Shown here piece after piece: positions 18,901 through 27,995 of a DNA stretch of 64,000 bases. Origin of the DNA: a virus. The stretch's first letter is position 1, and each line of letters starts with the position of its first letter. The stretch lies in IMG/VR virus record IMGVR_UViG_3300044712_000810, positions 62,001-126,000 of that record; one strand, 5' to 3'. The notes under the pieces are model-generated. The model saw nothing but the letters and a program-made list of their open reading frames with translations. It did no database searches and was not told the origin of the DNA. The position numbers and the translations under genes were made by a program.

Positions 18901-21403
18901 ATTCTGTAGATTCGGCAACCGTTGGATTTCTAGACTGCGGATTTGGTCCACGTTCAAGATTTTGTTTTGTCTCTTTTATCCAATATGCGACACTTTGAGT
19001 GTCAGCATATAATGCATCTAAAATTTGTTCTAATAATTGAATATCAGGACCACCAGAAATACCACTTGTTTGTATACGATGAAAATCAGTATTCTCATCG
19101 TATAATGATCCTCTTGGTGTATTATTAATCATACTAAAATTACCAAGTTGATCTTCTAAATTGCTAGACACATTATTTCTATATTTATCTAAAACTTTTT
19201 GTTTTTTCTTACCAGCAAATCCTTGAAGTAAATCACCAGCCTGTCCACCAAGTTCTGAACCTTTAATAATACCAGATGCCGCTAATAATGCAGCAATTAT
19301 ACCACCAACGGGTCCACCTAATGCTAGTCCAGCGCCAACTAATGCACCGCCACCAACACCACCAGTAAGACCACCAAATAATTGCCCGTATTCTTTAATA
19401 TTAACAGATTTAGACAATTTACCAAACATGGATTTATCATATTGCGATTCAATAAATTTTGATTTAATATCATCTAATTCTTGTTGTTTTTCATCTGTAT
19501 TTTTGAATCCACCACTTTCAAAATCCCATGCTCGATCATCTTTATAAAATTGGCGTCTATCAACTTTACCAGTACCAGCCAATTTCGATATATCTTCTTG
19601 AATCGCTTCTAAGAATTCTAATTGATGTTCTAATAATTCATTTGATTTCTTAACATAATTAGGCCATTCATTACCGGCAAACATATAGAATTTTTCTTGA
19701 TCGTTGCGTTCATACTGTTTCTTAAACTTATCAAATTCTTCAGTATCAGTATGACCCATTCCAAAACCAAGAAAATTCTTAACACCGTGATATGCGCCTT
19801 TTACTTTTCTTCCAGCACCTGTAATAGCATCACCTAAGTGAACTAATGCAGCAAGTCCTGGAACTTGAAGTGCCATATCATGAAAAAACCCACCAGGTGT
19901 TTTTGGTTTACTTTTTGATATCCATAAATTAGATGCTGCGCCAGAATGTACTCTTGCGTTTGTTGATTCTTTTGCTGTAATTTGTGTTGTACCAAAAATA
20001 CCTTGTAAATACATTATTACTTTTTCTTCCCATGATTGGCCGATTCGCCCAAGATCTGATGGCTTCATTGTAAGTAATCTGTATTCACCAAGAGTTAATC
20101 CAAGTAATGCTGAGTTTGTTTCTTCATCTTTCGAGAATGATTTAGAACCACCATATGCAAGTTTTAAATCATCCAACATGCCTTTAGGTGTTTGGCCAGT
20201 AGCAATAAAATTGAATAATTGACCAAATATATCATATTTTGCTAATGTTTTAGAAATACCATATTCAAATTTATCAAGACCACGTGAAAAGATTCCTTGT
20301 TGTCCAGGACCATCTAATCTTTTATCAAGAGTTGATGTTGATCCTTCGACTTGTTTTTCTTTCTCTTCGCGTACATATTCCATTTCAGAATAAATTGCAG
20401 GAAGAACACTAAGATAATCAATTTGAATCTTCATCATCTGTAATTTTAAATATTCTACAGAATTAAGACCCGGTTGACGTTGTGCAGCCATTTGTGATAT
20501 ATATGTAGTTAAGTTTCTTCCAGGTGAATGTTCATCAATAATTTTGTCAGATGATTTTCTTTGTGCTGTAATCTTTGAAAGTCTTGCAGATTTTGCCATT
20601 GATAAAGCTATCTGTGTTCCAATCAATGCTACCATCGGTCCAATAGTACCGGCACCAGCAATGGCAGATCCAACACCTTTCATACCCATCATGTTTGCTG
20701 CACCTGCAGCACCAGTAGCCATGCCTTTGTACATCATCATAGATGGGTTTACTGCGGAAAAAGCAGAACCAAGTGGAGCACCAGCCATCATACTTGCTGC
20801 GATTGGTAAACCATGAGTTATTTTACTTACTCTCATAGTATTATCAATAACGCGTGAAGCTTTTCCAACTCCACCTAAATGTTCTGAATATTGTCTCTCT
20901 TTAGCCATGCGTTTCATTTGGTTTACGTTACGAATACCGCGCATAGAACCATAAAGAGCACCAATACCAGGTGTAATAAAATCCATTGCATCAAGACCAG
21001 GTTTAGATGCAGCTTTAGCTGAAGAAAGTGCTGTGTCTAATTGTGCTTTAATTTGATCATTTGCAACATCTTTTGCAGCATCTTTAGTTCCTGGCTTTGT
21101 AATAGATCCACCAATAAATTTACGAACACTGGCAACATGTTTAGCAGCAGTATCTGGAGATAATCCAATTCCACGAAGAGCTTTGGCTAAACCAACATCG
21201 CTGATTTGTCCGCGAATATACATACTAGTTAAAGTTTCAGCAGTAACTAAAGGTAAATTTTGTGAAGCTTTATATGTATTAGAATTTTTAAACTGTTGAT
21301 GTTGATATGCAAAATAATCATTTGGTCCGCCACCTGATACTGACGGATTGCGCATTGCTTCTTGCGCTCTCATTTGTGCTTCTAAAAGTTTTGGATTCAT
21401 CAT
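15974..21403 (-). CDS. Tape measure protein with SLT transglycosylase and M15 peptidase domains
   Basis: 1,809 residues, the longest gene here. Hydrophobic Gly/Ala segments occur near residues 190-270, 670-740 and 980-1100, typical of tape measure proteins that set tail length and cross membranes during DNA entry. Two cell-wall enzymes are embedded: a lytic transglycosylase-like domain (~1322-1441; catalytic Glu candidate E1351 in TKESGLD, then SSATGLFQF), and an M15/VanY-like peptidase (~1511-1602; SMHGFGLAMDID supplies H1560 and D1567, EPWH supplies H1597). Start ATG 21403 follows ACTGGAG. The tail probably cuts both glycan and peptide bonds at entry. The C-terminus is Met/Gln/Ala-rich and helical. 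Confidence 0.85.
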   Translation of the reverse strand: MMNPKLLEAQMRAQEAMRNPSVSGGGPNDYFAYQHQQFKNSNTYKASQNLPLVTAETLTSMYIRGQISDVGLAKALRGIGLSPDTAAKHVASVRKFIGGSITKPGTKDAAKDVANDQIKAQLDTALSSAKAASKPGLDAMDFITPGIGALYGSMRGIRNVNQMKRMAKERQYSEHLGGVGKASRVIDNTMRVSKITHGLPIAASMMAGAPLGSAFSAVNPSMMMYKGMATGAAGAANMMGMKGVGSAIAGAGTIGPMVALIGTQIALSMAKSARLSKITAQRKSSDKIIDEHSPGRNLTTYISQMAAQRQPGLNSVEYLKLQMMKIQIDYLSVLPAIYSEMEYVREEKEKQVEGSTSTLDKRLDGPGQQGIFSRGLDKFEYGISKTLAKYDIFGQLFNFIATGQTPKGMLDDLKLAYGGSKSFSKDEETNSALLGLTLGEYRLLTMKPSDLGRIGQSWEEKVIMYLQGIFGTTQITAKESTNARVHSGAASNLWISKSKPKTPGGFFHDMALQVPGLAALVHLGDAITGAGRKVKGAYHGVKNFLGFGMGHTDTEEFDKFKKQYERNDQEKFYMFAGNEWPNYVKKSNELLEHQLEFLEAIQEDISKLAGTGKVDRRQFYKDDRAWDFESGGFKNTDEKQQELDDIKSKFIESQYDKSMFGKLSKSVNIKEYGQLFGGLTGGVGGGALVGAGLALGGPVGGIIAALLAASGIIKGSELGGQAGDLLQGFAGKKKQKVLDKYRNNVSSNLEDQLGNFSMINNTPRGSLYDENTDFHRIQTSGISGGPDIQLLEQILDALYADTQSVAYWIKETKQNLERGPNPQSRNPTVAESTELTASGVQEVVTGINNVYDIFRNRSGQAAAKGGPVKTDRAYLVGEKGPEVIVPKTPGTVVPNDKVHSTIKELSETRQSQKEKEQEKTQQDIDANTKELPTISKNIAEILKRTPKIGTGKDGGILDFLFSGIGKIGELFSGITSKIGGALSSALGPTLGAMFGSAAGSAGLMAGIGGILIGGAVAGIYDLISGYKEDGISGALKKFFLGNDEGGLMSGLKGFGKYALMGWAIGSVVPGIGNIAGLLVGGAIGGLIGYFGANKIEDTYDQLKTWSLKNIVDIFPGEWGTKMAHGFNAIPVLGPLVGGTIGSLIDGIAWLFTDLPNWATIIKAKTEEWQDPIVDLFDGEYALKLSNAGAKNGIPFLSPLAGGLIGSIVDLFMSFDFSNMGARLRNWILDQIPDSLKWMVGGSEKSEIKSAGDKFDTAGYKDQIKSDRAQRVQTARQNIAANTFDKAGYMNTAFASDTLANANKMQQRQTKQNETDVGRASSAPQDVLLAIKQASDETGVPFEYLLSVATKESGLDPKAKAKTSSATGLFQFTEETWKGVVQKYGSKYNVKDGDILDPRAQAYMAAALTLDNSKAIGSMDPGKLYLAHFLGAEGAKKMLAAQGTGQLAADILPKAAGSNKEIFAGKNADQLVSWASDKMAGGSQLASAAMNNLSGNTANVAGIGGSALGGVNPDFLARFNAAQQEFGQQVKVTDGWRSLAVQQRLKQEKPNLAATPGTSMHGFGLAMDIDPKAADAMDKAGLFAKYGLYRPMKHEPWHIQPVGIDFAGIKQFQSAGESGTKPGTAYAQYLKPMNASSAVAQNTPTTAQQEMADNMSDSPEKVGDAFANLKSEVLQKAQEAAQRAAVYRNAMISDINTNMRNIPVDPQSSMNARVRFDPNTIIADTSNNKIQMGNLGQLMSSMASGMQGMMSSMTQVVAAGAAANKTGSSKQQSIKDSGAGSITDIVDKLFSANSNSFRNDSTNYAIHSLV

Positions 21404-21436
21404 TGACTCCAGTCTCTAAAATAATTTAATATTCAT

Positions 21437-21454
21437 TTTTTTCATATAGAAATA
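21437..21454 (+). promoter_or_regulatory. Phage promoter element for plus-strand gene at 21531
   Basis: TTTTTTTCATATAGAAATA, a full match to the shared core, in the divergent gap between the tape measure gene and the plus-strand gene, 77 bases before its ATG. Confidence 0.6.
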
Positions 21455-21530
21455 TATAATTAGTAAGTAAGGATTTACATGAATTAGCAACTTAACCCTG
21501 CGATCAAGCAGGTCAAGGAGGCAAAACACC

Positions 21531-21995
21531 ATGGCCAAGAACGAAAACAAGAACGTTGAAGGACAGGAAAATCCCACCAACGCCCAGAAAATGGGCGCAA
21601 TGGTCGGAAGCTTCTGGACCAAGGTCAAGTCGTTCGACTACAAGAACATGTCGAACTACCAGTTCATGTGCGTCGGATTCCTCATCGGAATCTTGATGGT
21701 CGGCGGTCTGTTGACCTACAAGGTCTACACCGATCCCGAAAACTTCAGGCAGGACGCCGTAAAGGCGGCCAAGACCGGAACTGTGGAAATCACGGTATCT
21801 GGCAAGTCTCTGGACGTGGTCTACACCACTTCCAAGACGACTGAAAGCTGGAACAATCTGTCGACCGAACAGGCCGTAAAGGTCATTCGTGGCCTCAATC
21901 CGGCCAACGTGAAGATCAACGCCAAGGAATGGCCGTTGATCGGAACCACGGATTCGACAAAGCTGACGATCCAACAGATTCGCCAGCAACTGTAA
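21531..21995 (+). CDS. GC-rich single-pass membrane protein, moron-like cassette
   Basis: 154 residues, ATG preceded by the strong site AAGGAGGCAAAACACC. A hydrophilic N-terminus (~44 residues) is followed by one membrane segment (~46-66, FMCVGFLIGILMVGGLLTY) and a soluble C-terminal domain of ~85 residues (KTGTVEITVSGKSLDVV... and a Thr/Gln-rich end). Predicted N-in, so the C-terminal domain would be periplasmic. Base composition differs sharply from its neighbours: two 60-base lines inside it hold 29 and 30 G+C against 20 in a flanking line. It has its own promoter element and terminator and opposes the surrounding genes. Family unknown; a host-envelope-modifying cargo gene is the likeliest reading. 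Confidence 0.8.
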   Translation: MAKNENKNVEGQENPTNAQKMGAMVGSFWTKVKSFDYKNMSNYQFMCVGFLIGILMVGGLLTYKVYTDPENFRQDAVKAAKTGTVEITVSGKSLDVVYTTSKTTESWNNLSTEQAVKVIRGLNPANVKINAKEWPLIGTTDSTKLTIQQIRQQL

Positions 21996-21998
21996 CAG

Positions 21999-22046
21999 CG
22001 CCTGCGCAACCCAAGAAGGGGTGCGCAAGCGCCCTTTCTTTTTTTA
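21999..22046 (+). terminator. Strong rho-independent terminator
   Basis: GCGCCTGCGCAACCC-AAGAA-GGGGTGCGCAAGCGC forms a 15-bp stem with two mismatches, followed by CCCTTTCTTTTTTT. It starts 4 bases after the stop at 21995. Confidence 0.9.
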
Positions 22047-22047
22047 T

Positions 22048-23925
22048 TTATCCACCAAAGAAAGGCATAAATGGTAAAACATCTGGATCATTACCATAAT
22101 TATTTTCACCAATATCATACATATCACGTTCGCCAGTTGTTATAAATAGATCTGGATTAAGCGATGCATTGCGAGGATTATATGTTCCTTTCTTAGGATC
22201 TGAAAGACCTATAAGCTCACGCATATTGGTTGAAAAGTTATTTGTAATTTCCCTATTTGATAAATTAAGCATTGGCATAATTTCCAAAGCTTTTCTTTTT
22301 CTTGTATATGCACAGAAACAGGCAGCCATAAATAAGTCACTAAAACTATTTGATCTGATTGTTCCTGCAGATGAACGTTCAATTGATGACATTTGGTTTA
22401 TTAATTCTTGCGATTTAATACACTTTGGATTTCCATCAATCGCTTCTTTTAAACAACCAATCATCATATCTTTTGAAATACCAGTAGTCATAATACCTGG
22501 TTCTTTATCATTATCTGAATACATAAATGGAGAATAATCAAATTCTCTAACATGATATAATAAGTGTTCAATTGGTGCAAGACCAATAGTGTTCTTTTCA
22601 ATTGCTAATATAATTCTTGGACCGACTTGACGATATAACCATTGAAATACTTCATGGATAATATCACCATATTTAGCAAAACTTCCAAGGCGAACTCCGA
22701 TTTCAGCAATCTGATTAAAGTCTTTAAAGCTAAATATTTGAATAGCGTTAAATGCACCTTTAATCGATCTAGCTGTATCTACACCAATTAAATAATAATC
22801 TAATGGATCAATATATTCAGAAAATACTTTCATTGTTGATCCATATTTAAATGGAACATTCTGAACTGAATTAACAGCTTCAAGTTTTGATAATTGATCG
22901 TCGTCGAAAATACAGTTAGATGTACCAACGAATATTAAGTCAAGTTCTTGGTTAATCTTACGTTGGTCTGAAAGTTCCTGACATTGTTCTTTATACCATT
23001 TTTCAGTTTTACGAGGATCTTCACTCCAATGATATTGAACTTTAATAAAACTGTTCTTACTTTCATCATGTGCAATTTCATCAATATCAACATCGGATCT
23101 CCAATCTTCATGTAAAGGATCATCTGGATCAGCAATAAACATATCTTCGGAATCTACAGCTTTTGACCAACGATCATAAAACCATTCACCGTTACCCGCG
23201 ATACCGTTTGGAGTACTTGTAACAAATTGAAAATATGGATAATTGTTTGATATTGCTTGGTCTTTAGCAGTTGCTAATGTTTGTTGTGCAGAACCGAAAA
23301 TTTCTCTCATGTGAGGTATGAATGCTGCTTCGTCGATATATAAACATGAACTTGTAAGTGAACGAGCAATAGTTGATGGGTGTGCGGTTGATGAAGGATA
23401 GAAAGAGTCAAGACGTGAACCATTACGAAGTTCAAGATATGTTAATCTTTCACTCTTTGTATTTTGTACACAAGTCCATCTTAACCAATCTGGCAAATTA
23501 TTAATAACAAACTTAACCATTGCTAAGTTTTTAATGGCAGGACCTTTTCTAAAGTTAAGAATAAGAGGTTTATTATATGGAAAGAAAATAGTGGACCATG
23601 CAAGAATACACGCAGCAATAGTGGACTTACCTAACTGACGTGAAGCCATGAATACACATTTATGATATCTATTTAATACGCGCACTACGCGTCTTAATTT
23701 CGGTCTTAACATTTCTTCTGAATATTGACGCATACCACCAGTTTCTTCTATATATACATAGTTTTGAATAAAATAAAGTGGATTACGTCTGCATTGAAGC
23801 CACTCAAGGGCATAATGATCATTAATTTTTATATTAGTATCTTTTGATAACATATCCAAACATTTTAAATCTGTTGTTGATAAATCATCATCTTCAATAC
23901 TTAAATCTATACTTTCACGAAGCAT
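22048..23925 (-). CDS. terL: Terminase large subunit, T4 gp17-like
   Basis: 625 residues. ATPase domain: Walker A SRQLGKST (95-102) and Walker B with catalytic acid LYIDEAAF (~195-202), followed by the coupling motif stretch TSTPNG (~236-241). Nuclease domain: D383 in LIGVDTARS, E443 in ILAIEKNTIG and a C-terminal Asp in SFSDLFMAA fit the RNase H-like metal site of gp17. It packages DNA through the portal and makes the headful cut. Start follows AAGGAGTTTTTTGA. No small terminase subunit was recognised nearby. Confidence 0.9.
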   Translation of the reverse strand: MLRESIDLSIEDDDLSTTDLKCLDMLSKDTNIKINDHYALEWLQCRRNPLYFIQNYVYIEETGGMRQYSEEMLRPKLRRVVRVLNRYHKCVFMASRQLGKSTIAACILAWSTIFFPYNKPLILNFRKGPAIKNLAMVKFVINNLPDWLRWTCVQNTKSERLTYLELRNGSRLDSFYPSSTAHPSTIARSLTSSCLYIDEAAFIPHMREIFGSAQQTLATAKDQAISNNYPYFQFVTSTPNGIAGNGEWFYDRWSKAVDSEDMFIADPDDPLHEDWRSDVDIDEIAHDESKNSFIKVQYHWSEDPRKTEKWYKEQCQELSDQRKINQELDLIFVGTSNCIFDDDQLSKLEAVNSVQNVPFKYGSTMKVFSEYIDPLDYYLIGVDTARSIKGAFNAIQIFSFKDFNQIAEIGVRLGSFAKYGDIIHEVFQWLYRQVGPRIILAIEKNTIGLAPIEHLLYHVREFDYSPFMYSDNDKEPGIMTTGISKDMMIGCLKEAIDGNPKCIKSQELINQMSSIERSSAGTIRSNSFSDLFMAACFCAYTRKRKALEIMPMLNLSNREITNNFSTNMRELIGLSDPKKGTYNPRNASLNPDLFITTGERDMYDIGENNYGNDPDVLPFMPFFGG

Positions 23926-23952
23926 TCAAAAAACTCCTTAATAAAAATTATA

Positions 23953-23968
23953 GGGGCCTTTCGGCCCC
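23953..23968 (-). terminator. Hairpin upstream of terminase gene
   Basis: GGGGCC-TTTC-GGCCCC between the gene ending at 23981 and the terminase start; the minus-strand tail is TATAATTTTTATTA. Confidence 0.65.
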
Positions 23969-23980
23969 TTTGTAGATAAT

Positions 23981-24481
23981 TTATGGAGTGCCTTTTCCTT
24001 TACCTTTACCCTTTCCACCACCTTTCTTTCCACCAGGTGGTGGAGGCGTTGGAGCAGGACGTTGTGGCTTTGGCGATGCTAATGGACCCATAACTCTTGA
24101 TGCGTCACTAATTGTTGCTCTTTTTGTTTTTAAATTATGACGCATTGCATGTACTAAACCAACTCGTTTTTCACGAGCATCAGTATAATCAGCGCGAGCT
24201 TTTAATTTATCAGATTCAGATGCAGTTGGACTATTAATTGTATCTTGATGTTGTTTCATTGCATCTTTTAAACTCTTATGTTGTTGTTTCATTGCTGTAT
24301 GTTTTTCTTCCGCACTTCTTGCACCGCTTAAAACAAATTTACCAACTGCGCGTCTTGCTGTTGGAACTTTACTTTTAAGATGTGAAATACCCATAGCAGC
24401 ACCAACACCAGCAGCAAGTTTTGTATATGGACTTAAACTATCTTCATCTGTTTCATTTAAAATTAAATCTATAATTCCCAT
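23981..24481 (-). CDS. Hypothetical protein with Pro/Gly/Lys-rich tail
   Basis: 166 residues. The N-terminus (MGIIDLILNETDEDS) is a short amphipathic helix followed by a small Gly/Ala segment (TKLAAGVGAAMGIS). The middle is a charged helix. The last ~35 residues are Pro then alternating Gly and Lys (GKKGGGKGKGKGKGTP), which would bind nucleic acid or be disordered. It lies 8 bases from the glycine-zipper gene upstream. No family recognised. Confidence 0.7.
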   Translation of the reverse strand: MGIIDLILNETDEDSLSPYTKLAAGVGAAMGISHLKSKVPTARRAVGKFVLSGARSAEEKHTAMKQQHKSLKDAMKQHQDTINSPTASESDKLKARADYTDAREKRVGLVHAMRHNLKTKRATISDASRVMGPLASPKPQRPAPTPPPPGGKKGGGKGKGKGKGTP

Positions 24482-24489
24482 ATATACTC

Positions 24490-24972
24490 CTACATGTGGA
24501 ATACTGGAAGTGATTTAGAATTTGTTAAATTCTCTTCTGCTGTCCATTTATTTAATATCTCATTGACTTTACTAAATAAATAACCAATGGATACACCACC
24601 AAGTGCTGCACCTAAAAGTGCCAATGCAGCAACTAGAATACCTCCACCAGTAAGAGTTCCAACTGCCATACCAGCACCGGCACCAACAACCATGCCTGTT
24701 GGGACTCCATGAAGCCAACCATTTCTACGACCAACAGCTTTTGCTGCTTCTAAGTATGCTTTTACTTTTGGATCTTCAAATAAACTATTAAACGCTTTAT
24801 CTTCTTCTTTTGATAAATCACTAGTTAATTTCTTTTTACTCAAATCAATAAAACGTTGAACAGCAGAATCCTTAATCATATCCTTTAAACCTGAATCGAT
24901 TTCTTTTGGATGTGATGTTTCATGTAATGAATAAATCAATCCAGATTGTATAGCTTTATATAATTGTTCCAT
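24490..24972 (-). CDS. Glycine-zipper membrane protein with AIxxGLI N-terminus
   Basis: 160 residues from ATG 24972 after GGGAG. The start, MEQLYKAIQSGLIYSLHE, aligns with the starts of the genes at 41349 and 41936 (AIxxGLI). Residues ~95-140 are a long Gly/Ala membrane hairpin (TGMVVGAGAGMAVGT, then GGGILVAALALLGAALGG). Such glycine zippers can form pores or insert during infection. With the possible capsid-targeting start, this could be an internal head protein delivered to the cell, but that is inference. Confidence 0.7.
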   Translation of the reverse strand: MEQLYKAIQSGLIYSLHETSHPKEIDSGLKDMIKDSAVQRFIDLSKKKLTSDLSKEEDKAFNSLFEDPKVKAYLEAAKAVGRRNGWLHGVPTGMVVGAGAGMAVGTLTGGGILVAALALLGAALGGVSIGYLFSKVNEILNKWTAEENLTNSKSLPVFHM

Positions 24973-24983
24973 CACAACTCCCT

Positions 24984-27965
24984 TTAAAATTCGATACGAA
25001 GATCAATATTATCCACATCCCAATTAAAGAAATGTGGTGTATACTTAACAAGACGCAATTTATATGGACGTAACGATTCCATTAAATCAATTTCTTCTAA
25101 TAATTCAATTCCGGAAGTTATAACATTCTGATGAATAGAACTATCACGAACTGTTACTTTAACAGAAAGTATATAAGAACCAATACTATGAATAATATCT
25201 TCAATCTGCGAATTGTAATATTTAAGATTATATCCAGTTGAAGTAAATTGTAAGTAAGACGATACATCAGTTAGTATTTGTTCTCTAACATCACTAAGAT
25301 TAATATTATTCTTAGTAACATATGTTTGATCTGCCAACACTTCGATTTGCATCTTAAGTGGGAAAATCATATTATATGTATTATATTTTTGTCTAGTAAC
25401 AAGTTCAAGATATTCAGTATCAACAGCATGTGTATTCATAAATCTGAATTGAACGTTATCAGTTTGCATACGATTTTCTCTAAATGAAAATCCTACAACA
25501 AAGTCATATAGTTTTTGTAAATAATATTGCTGTTCATAATCAAATGTTGCAGATTCGATGGATGGAATGGTAAGAATCCATTTACCATCCGCTTGAACAA
25601 ATGACAATAAACGAAGTTGATCTGATATAGATTTCACTTGTAAAATCTTATCAGTAAGGACTTCAAACTTATCTTTATTATCTTTTGTTGCTTTGATTCT
25701 TGCCTGTATTGGAATTTCAAAACGTCCAGTATCTAATGTATATTCATATTTGAATGTATTATCATCAACTGGAGTCATAACAATATCATAAAGACTAAGA
25801 TCTTCAATTGTTATCGTAAATGTCAAATCACTAATAAGTTGATATGATTTTAAATAAATTGTAGTTTTTTTATTTTCAAAATCGTAATCAAGATTTAGAT
25901 ATAATGATGGTGGAGTATAATATTGTTCTTTAAGAGTAAACGTATTAAAGTTTACCAACATGAACTTAAATACAACATATGCATCATACCATGTCATAAG
26001 ATCATTATATTTATATAAGAATGGACTAATAAATTCTTTTGAATTGATTAAATTAACTTTAAGATAATTTTCATCATAAACACTTGGTGCTAAATCTGCA
26101 AGTGTTCTAACATATAAAGTATTATATCCAATATTATCATTATCGCCATATGCCCATTGACTTTGTTGTAAAGAACCAATGTCACCTTCAAATATTTCAA
26201 GTCCCGCTTCTAAAACGTGTGACGGTTTAATCAATTGTGGATTACCACCTTGATTTAATTGTAAATAGAATTCACCTGTTCCATTAGCAGATGGCATCCA
26301 ACGATAATCGGATGTTACTAAACTAAATACATTATCCAAGTCATATCTAAATCTTGGCCACCAAATTTCATTGTTAACAACACCAGTTCCGGGAATACCA
26401 GTCTTTGCATTAGTATCAGAACCATTATCAGTGAAGAAAGTATCGTATGTTTCCCAGTATAATGTTTGTGAATTTTGTGTTCGGCCGAAGATCTTATAAC
26501 ATTCAGCGCCAGTATGTTTTGGCCATGATAATTTAATGACACTATTAGGATCAGTAACAGTTACAGCAACTTCTGATGATGAAGTTGTTGTGGAAAAACG
26601 ATTACATGCTACGATCTTATAATAATAAGTTCCAGGCGCTAATGTTGAAGTACCAGTTTTAATCGTTGCAACTGGAGCGACTGGAGGAATATTAACGTCT
26701 ATAACTTTTACTGACTTGTTAATACTTGGAATGACTTGTTGATATCTATTTCTAAAAGTTCTACATAAATGAAACGTATTGTCCATTACATGTGATTTCT
26801 TAAATAAAAATTTAAAGTCATTTAAGTATTGTTCAGTAATATTATAAAAATCACGTTGATTAATCATATTATCACGAGTTTGAATAAACTTAACAATTTC
26901 TTGTCTAAGATTTTCTCCCTCGTTTGGAATTGTTCCATTTTCACTATATTGAAAGTCTACCAATACATACTTTGGATCAAAATATGTTTCAGTAGATGCT
27001 GTTAAATTACCATTAATATATGAGTAATTAACAGAATATACATGACTCATCATTGTTGATTGATATGACAATGTATTAGAATCACGTGTAACAGTCTTTG
27101 TATTCTTATTAAGATTTCCTTTTTCGCCATATGTGTATTTAGCATTTATTTTAACTGTGGCATTAGTTACCCATTCACCACGAACACCAGAACCAAATTC
27201 TAATTCAAATTTAGTATCTGATATTTTTCTAAAAAATACAACCTTTGAAAATGGTTGTTCAAAATACTTAACACGACGAAGTGCATACTGTTGAAAATCA
27301 GTATCCGTTGGTTTCTTAATAAAAACTTCAAGATCTGTAATATATGGTTGTTTAATTTCGAATTGAGTAGTTGTAAATGATCCAAATGGATATGAATCCA
27401 ACTCAGGTATTGTAACTTCCTCAATTGAATATTGATAAACACCATACATAGGAACAACAATTCTAGATGATGATGATGGAACGTCAATAATCTTTCCATC
27501 ATTTGTAAAAACAATACATTTAAATTGATTATTTTCTTCAATGAATTTATATCTAGCAGTTGATGTGAATGTATAACCATCAACATCAAACTGAACTAAA
27601 CTAGTGTCAGTTCCGAAATATACTTCACGCTTAACAACATTATCAGGTTTCTTTGGTAAATCGGCAAAGTCAAAAATAAAGTTACCAACAGCAATTGATG
27701 GTGTACAAAATCCAGGAATATATCCATATGTTCCAGCATGTACAAATAAGTTTTTATCTTCTTGTGCTGTTGCTACAAAAGACTCTTTAAACAAAGAATC
27801 ATAATATTGTTTTGTATCAAAATTTGTATGACCAAGAATATTTAAAAAATATCCAAGAAAACCAAATTTGTTTGCTTGGATATCATAAACATTAAGATCT
27901 TGTTGAAGTTGATTGAAATAATATGAAATATATTCGTCTGGCGTAGTTAATTTGAGATCTGCCAT
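24984..27965 (-). CDS. gp6-like baseplate wedge protein with an inserted Ig/Fn3-like domain
   Basis: 993 residues. The first ~100 residues (FGFLGYFLNILGHTNFDTKQ, AQEDKNLFVHAGTYGYIPG) match the start of T4 gp6-type wedge proteins, which form the ring linking the six wedges. An immunoglobulin/fibronectin-like module lies near residues 420-515 (APGTYYYKIVACNRFS, ECYKIFGRT), absent from T4 gp6. The C-terminal part contains further beta-rich domains and RQKYNTYNMIFPLKMQIEVL near residue 865. Larger than T4 gp6 (660). Start ATG follows a weak AAAGGTG site. Confidence 0.65.
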   Translation of the reverse strand: MADLKLTTPDEYISYYFNQLQQDLNVYDIQANKFGFLGYFLNILGHTNFDTKQYYDSLFKESFVATAQEDKNLFVHAGTYGYIPGFCTPSIAVGNFIFDFADLPKKPDNVVKREVYFGTDTSLVQFDVDGYTFTSTARYKFIEENNQFKCIVFTNDGKIIDVPSSSSRIVVPMYGVYQYSIEEVTIPELDSYPFGSFTTTQFEIKQPYITDLEVFIKKPTDTDFQQYALRRVKYFEQPFSKVVFFRKISDTKFELEFGSGVRGEWVTNATVKINAKYTYGEKGNLNKNTKTVTRDSNTLSYQSTMMSHVYSVNYSYINGNLTASTETYFDPKYVLVDFQYSENGTIPNEGENLRQEIVKFIQTRDNMINQRDFYNITEQYLNDFKFLFKKSHVMDNTFHLCRTFRNRYQQVIPSINKSVKVIDVNIPPVAPVATIKTGTSTLAPGTYYYKIVACNRFSTTTSSSEVAVTVTDPNSVIKLSWPKHTGAECYKIFGRTQNSQTLYWETYDTFFTDNGSDTNAKTGIPGTGVVNNEIWWPRFRYDLDNVFSLVTSDYRWMPSANGTGEFYLQLNQGGNPQLIKPSHVLEAGLEIFEGDIGSLQQSQWAYGDNDNIGYNTLYVRTLADLAPSVYDENYLKVNLINSKEFISPFLYKYNDLMTWYDAYVVFKFMLVNFNTFTLKEQYYTPPSLYLNLDYDFENKKTTIYLKSYQLISDLTFTITIEDLSLYDIVMTPVDDNTFKYEYTLDTGRFEIPIQARIKATKDNKDKFEVLTDKILQVKSISDQLRLLSFVQADGKWILTIPSIESATFDYEQQYYLQKLYDFVVGFSFRENRMQTDNVQFRFMNTHAVDTEYLELVTRQKYNTYNMIFPLKMQIEVLADQTYVTKNNINLSDVREQILTDVSSYLQFTSTGYNLKYYNSQIEDIIHSIGSYILSVKVTVRDSSIHQNVITSGIELLEEIDLMESLRPYKLRLVKYTPHFFNWDVDNIDLRIEF

Positions 27966-27995
27966 ATTTTATCACCTTTAAAACACGTTCCTATT

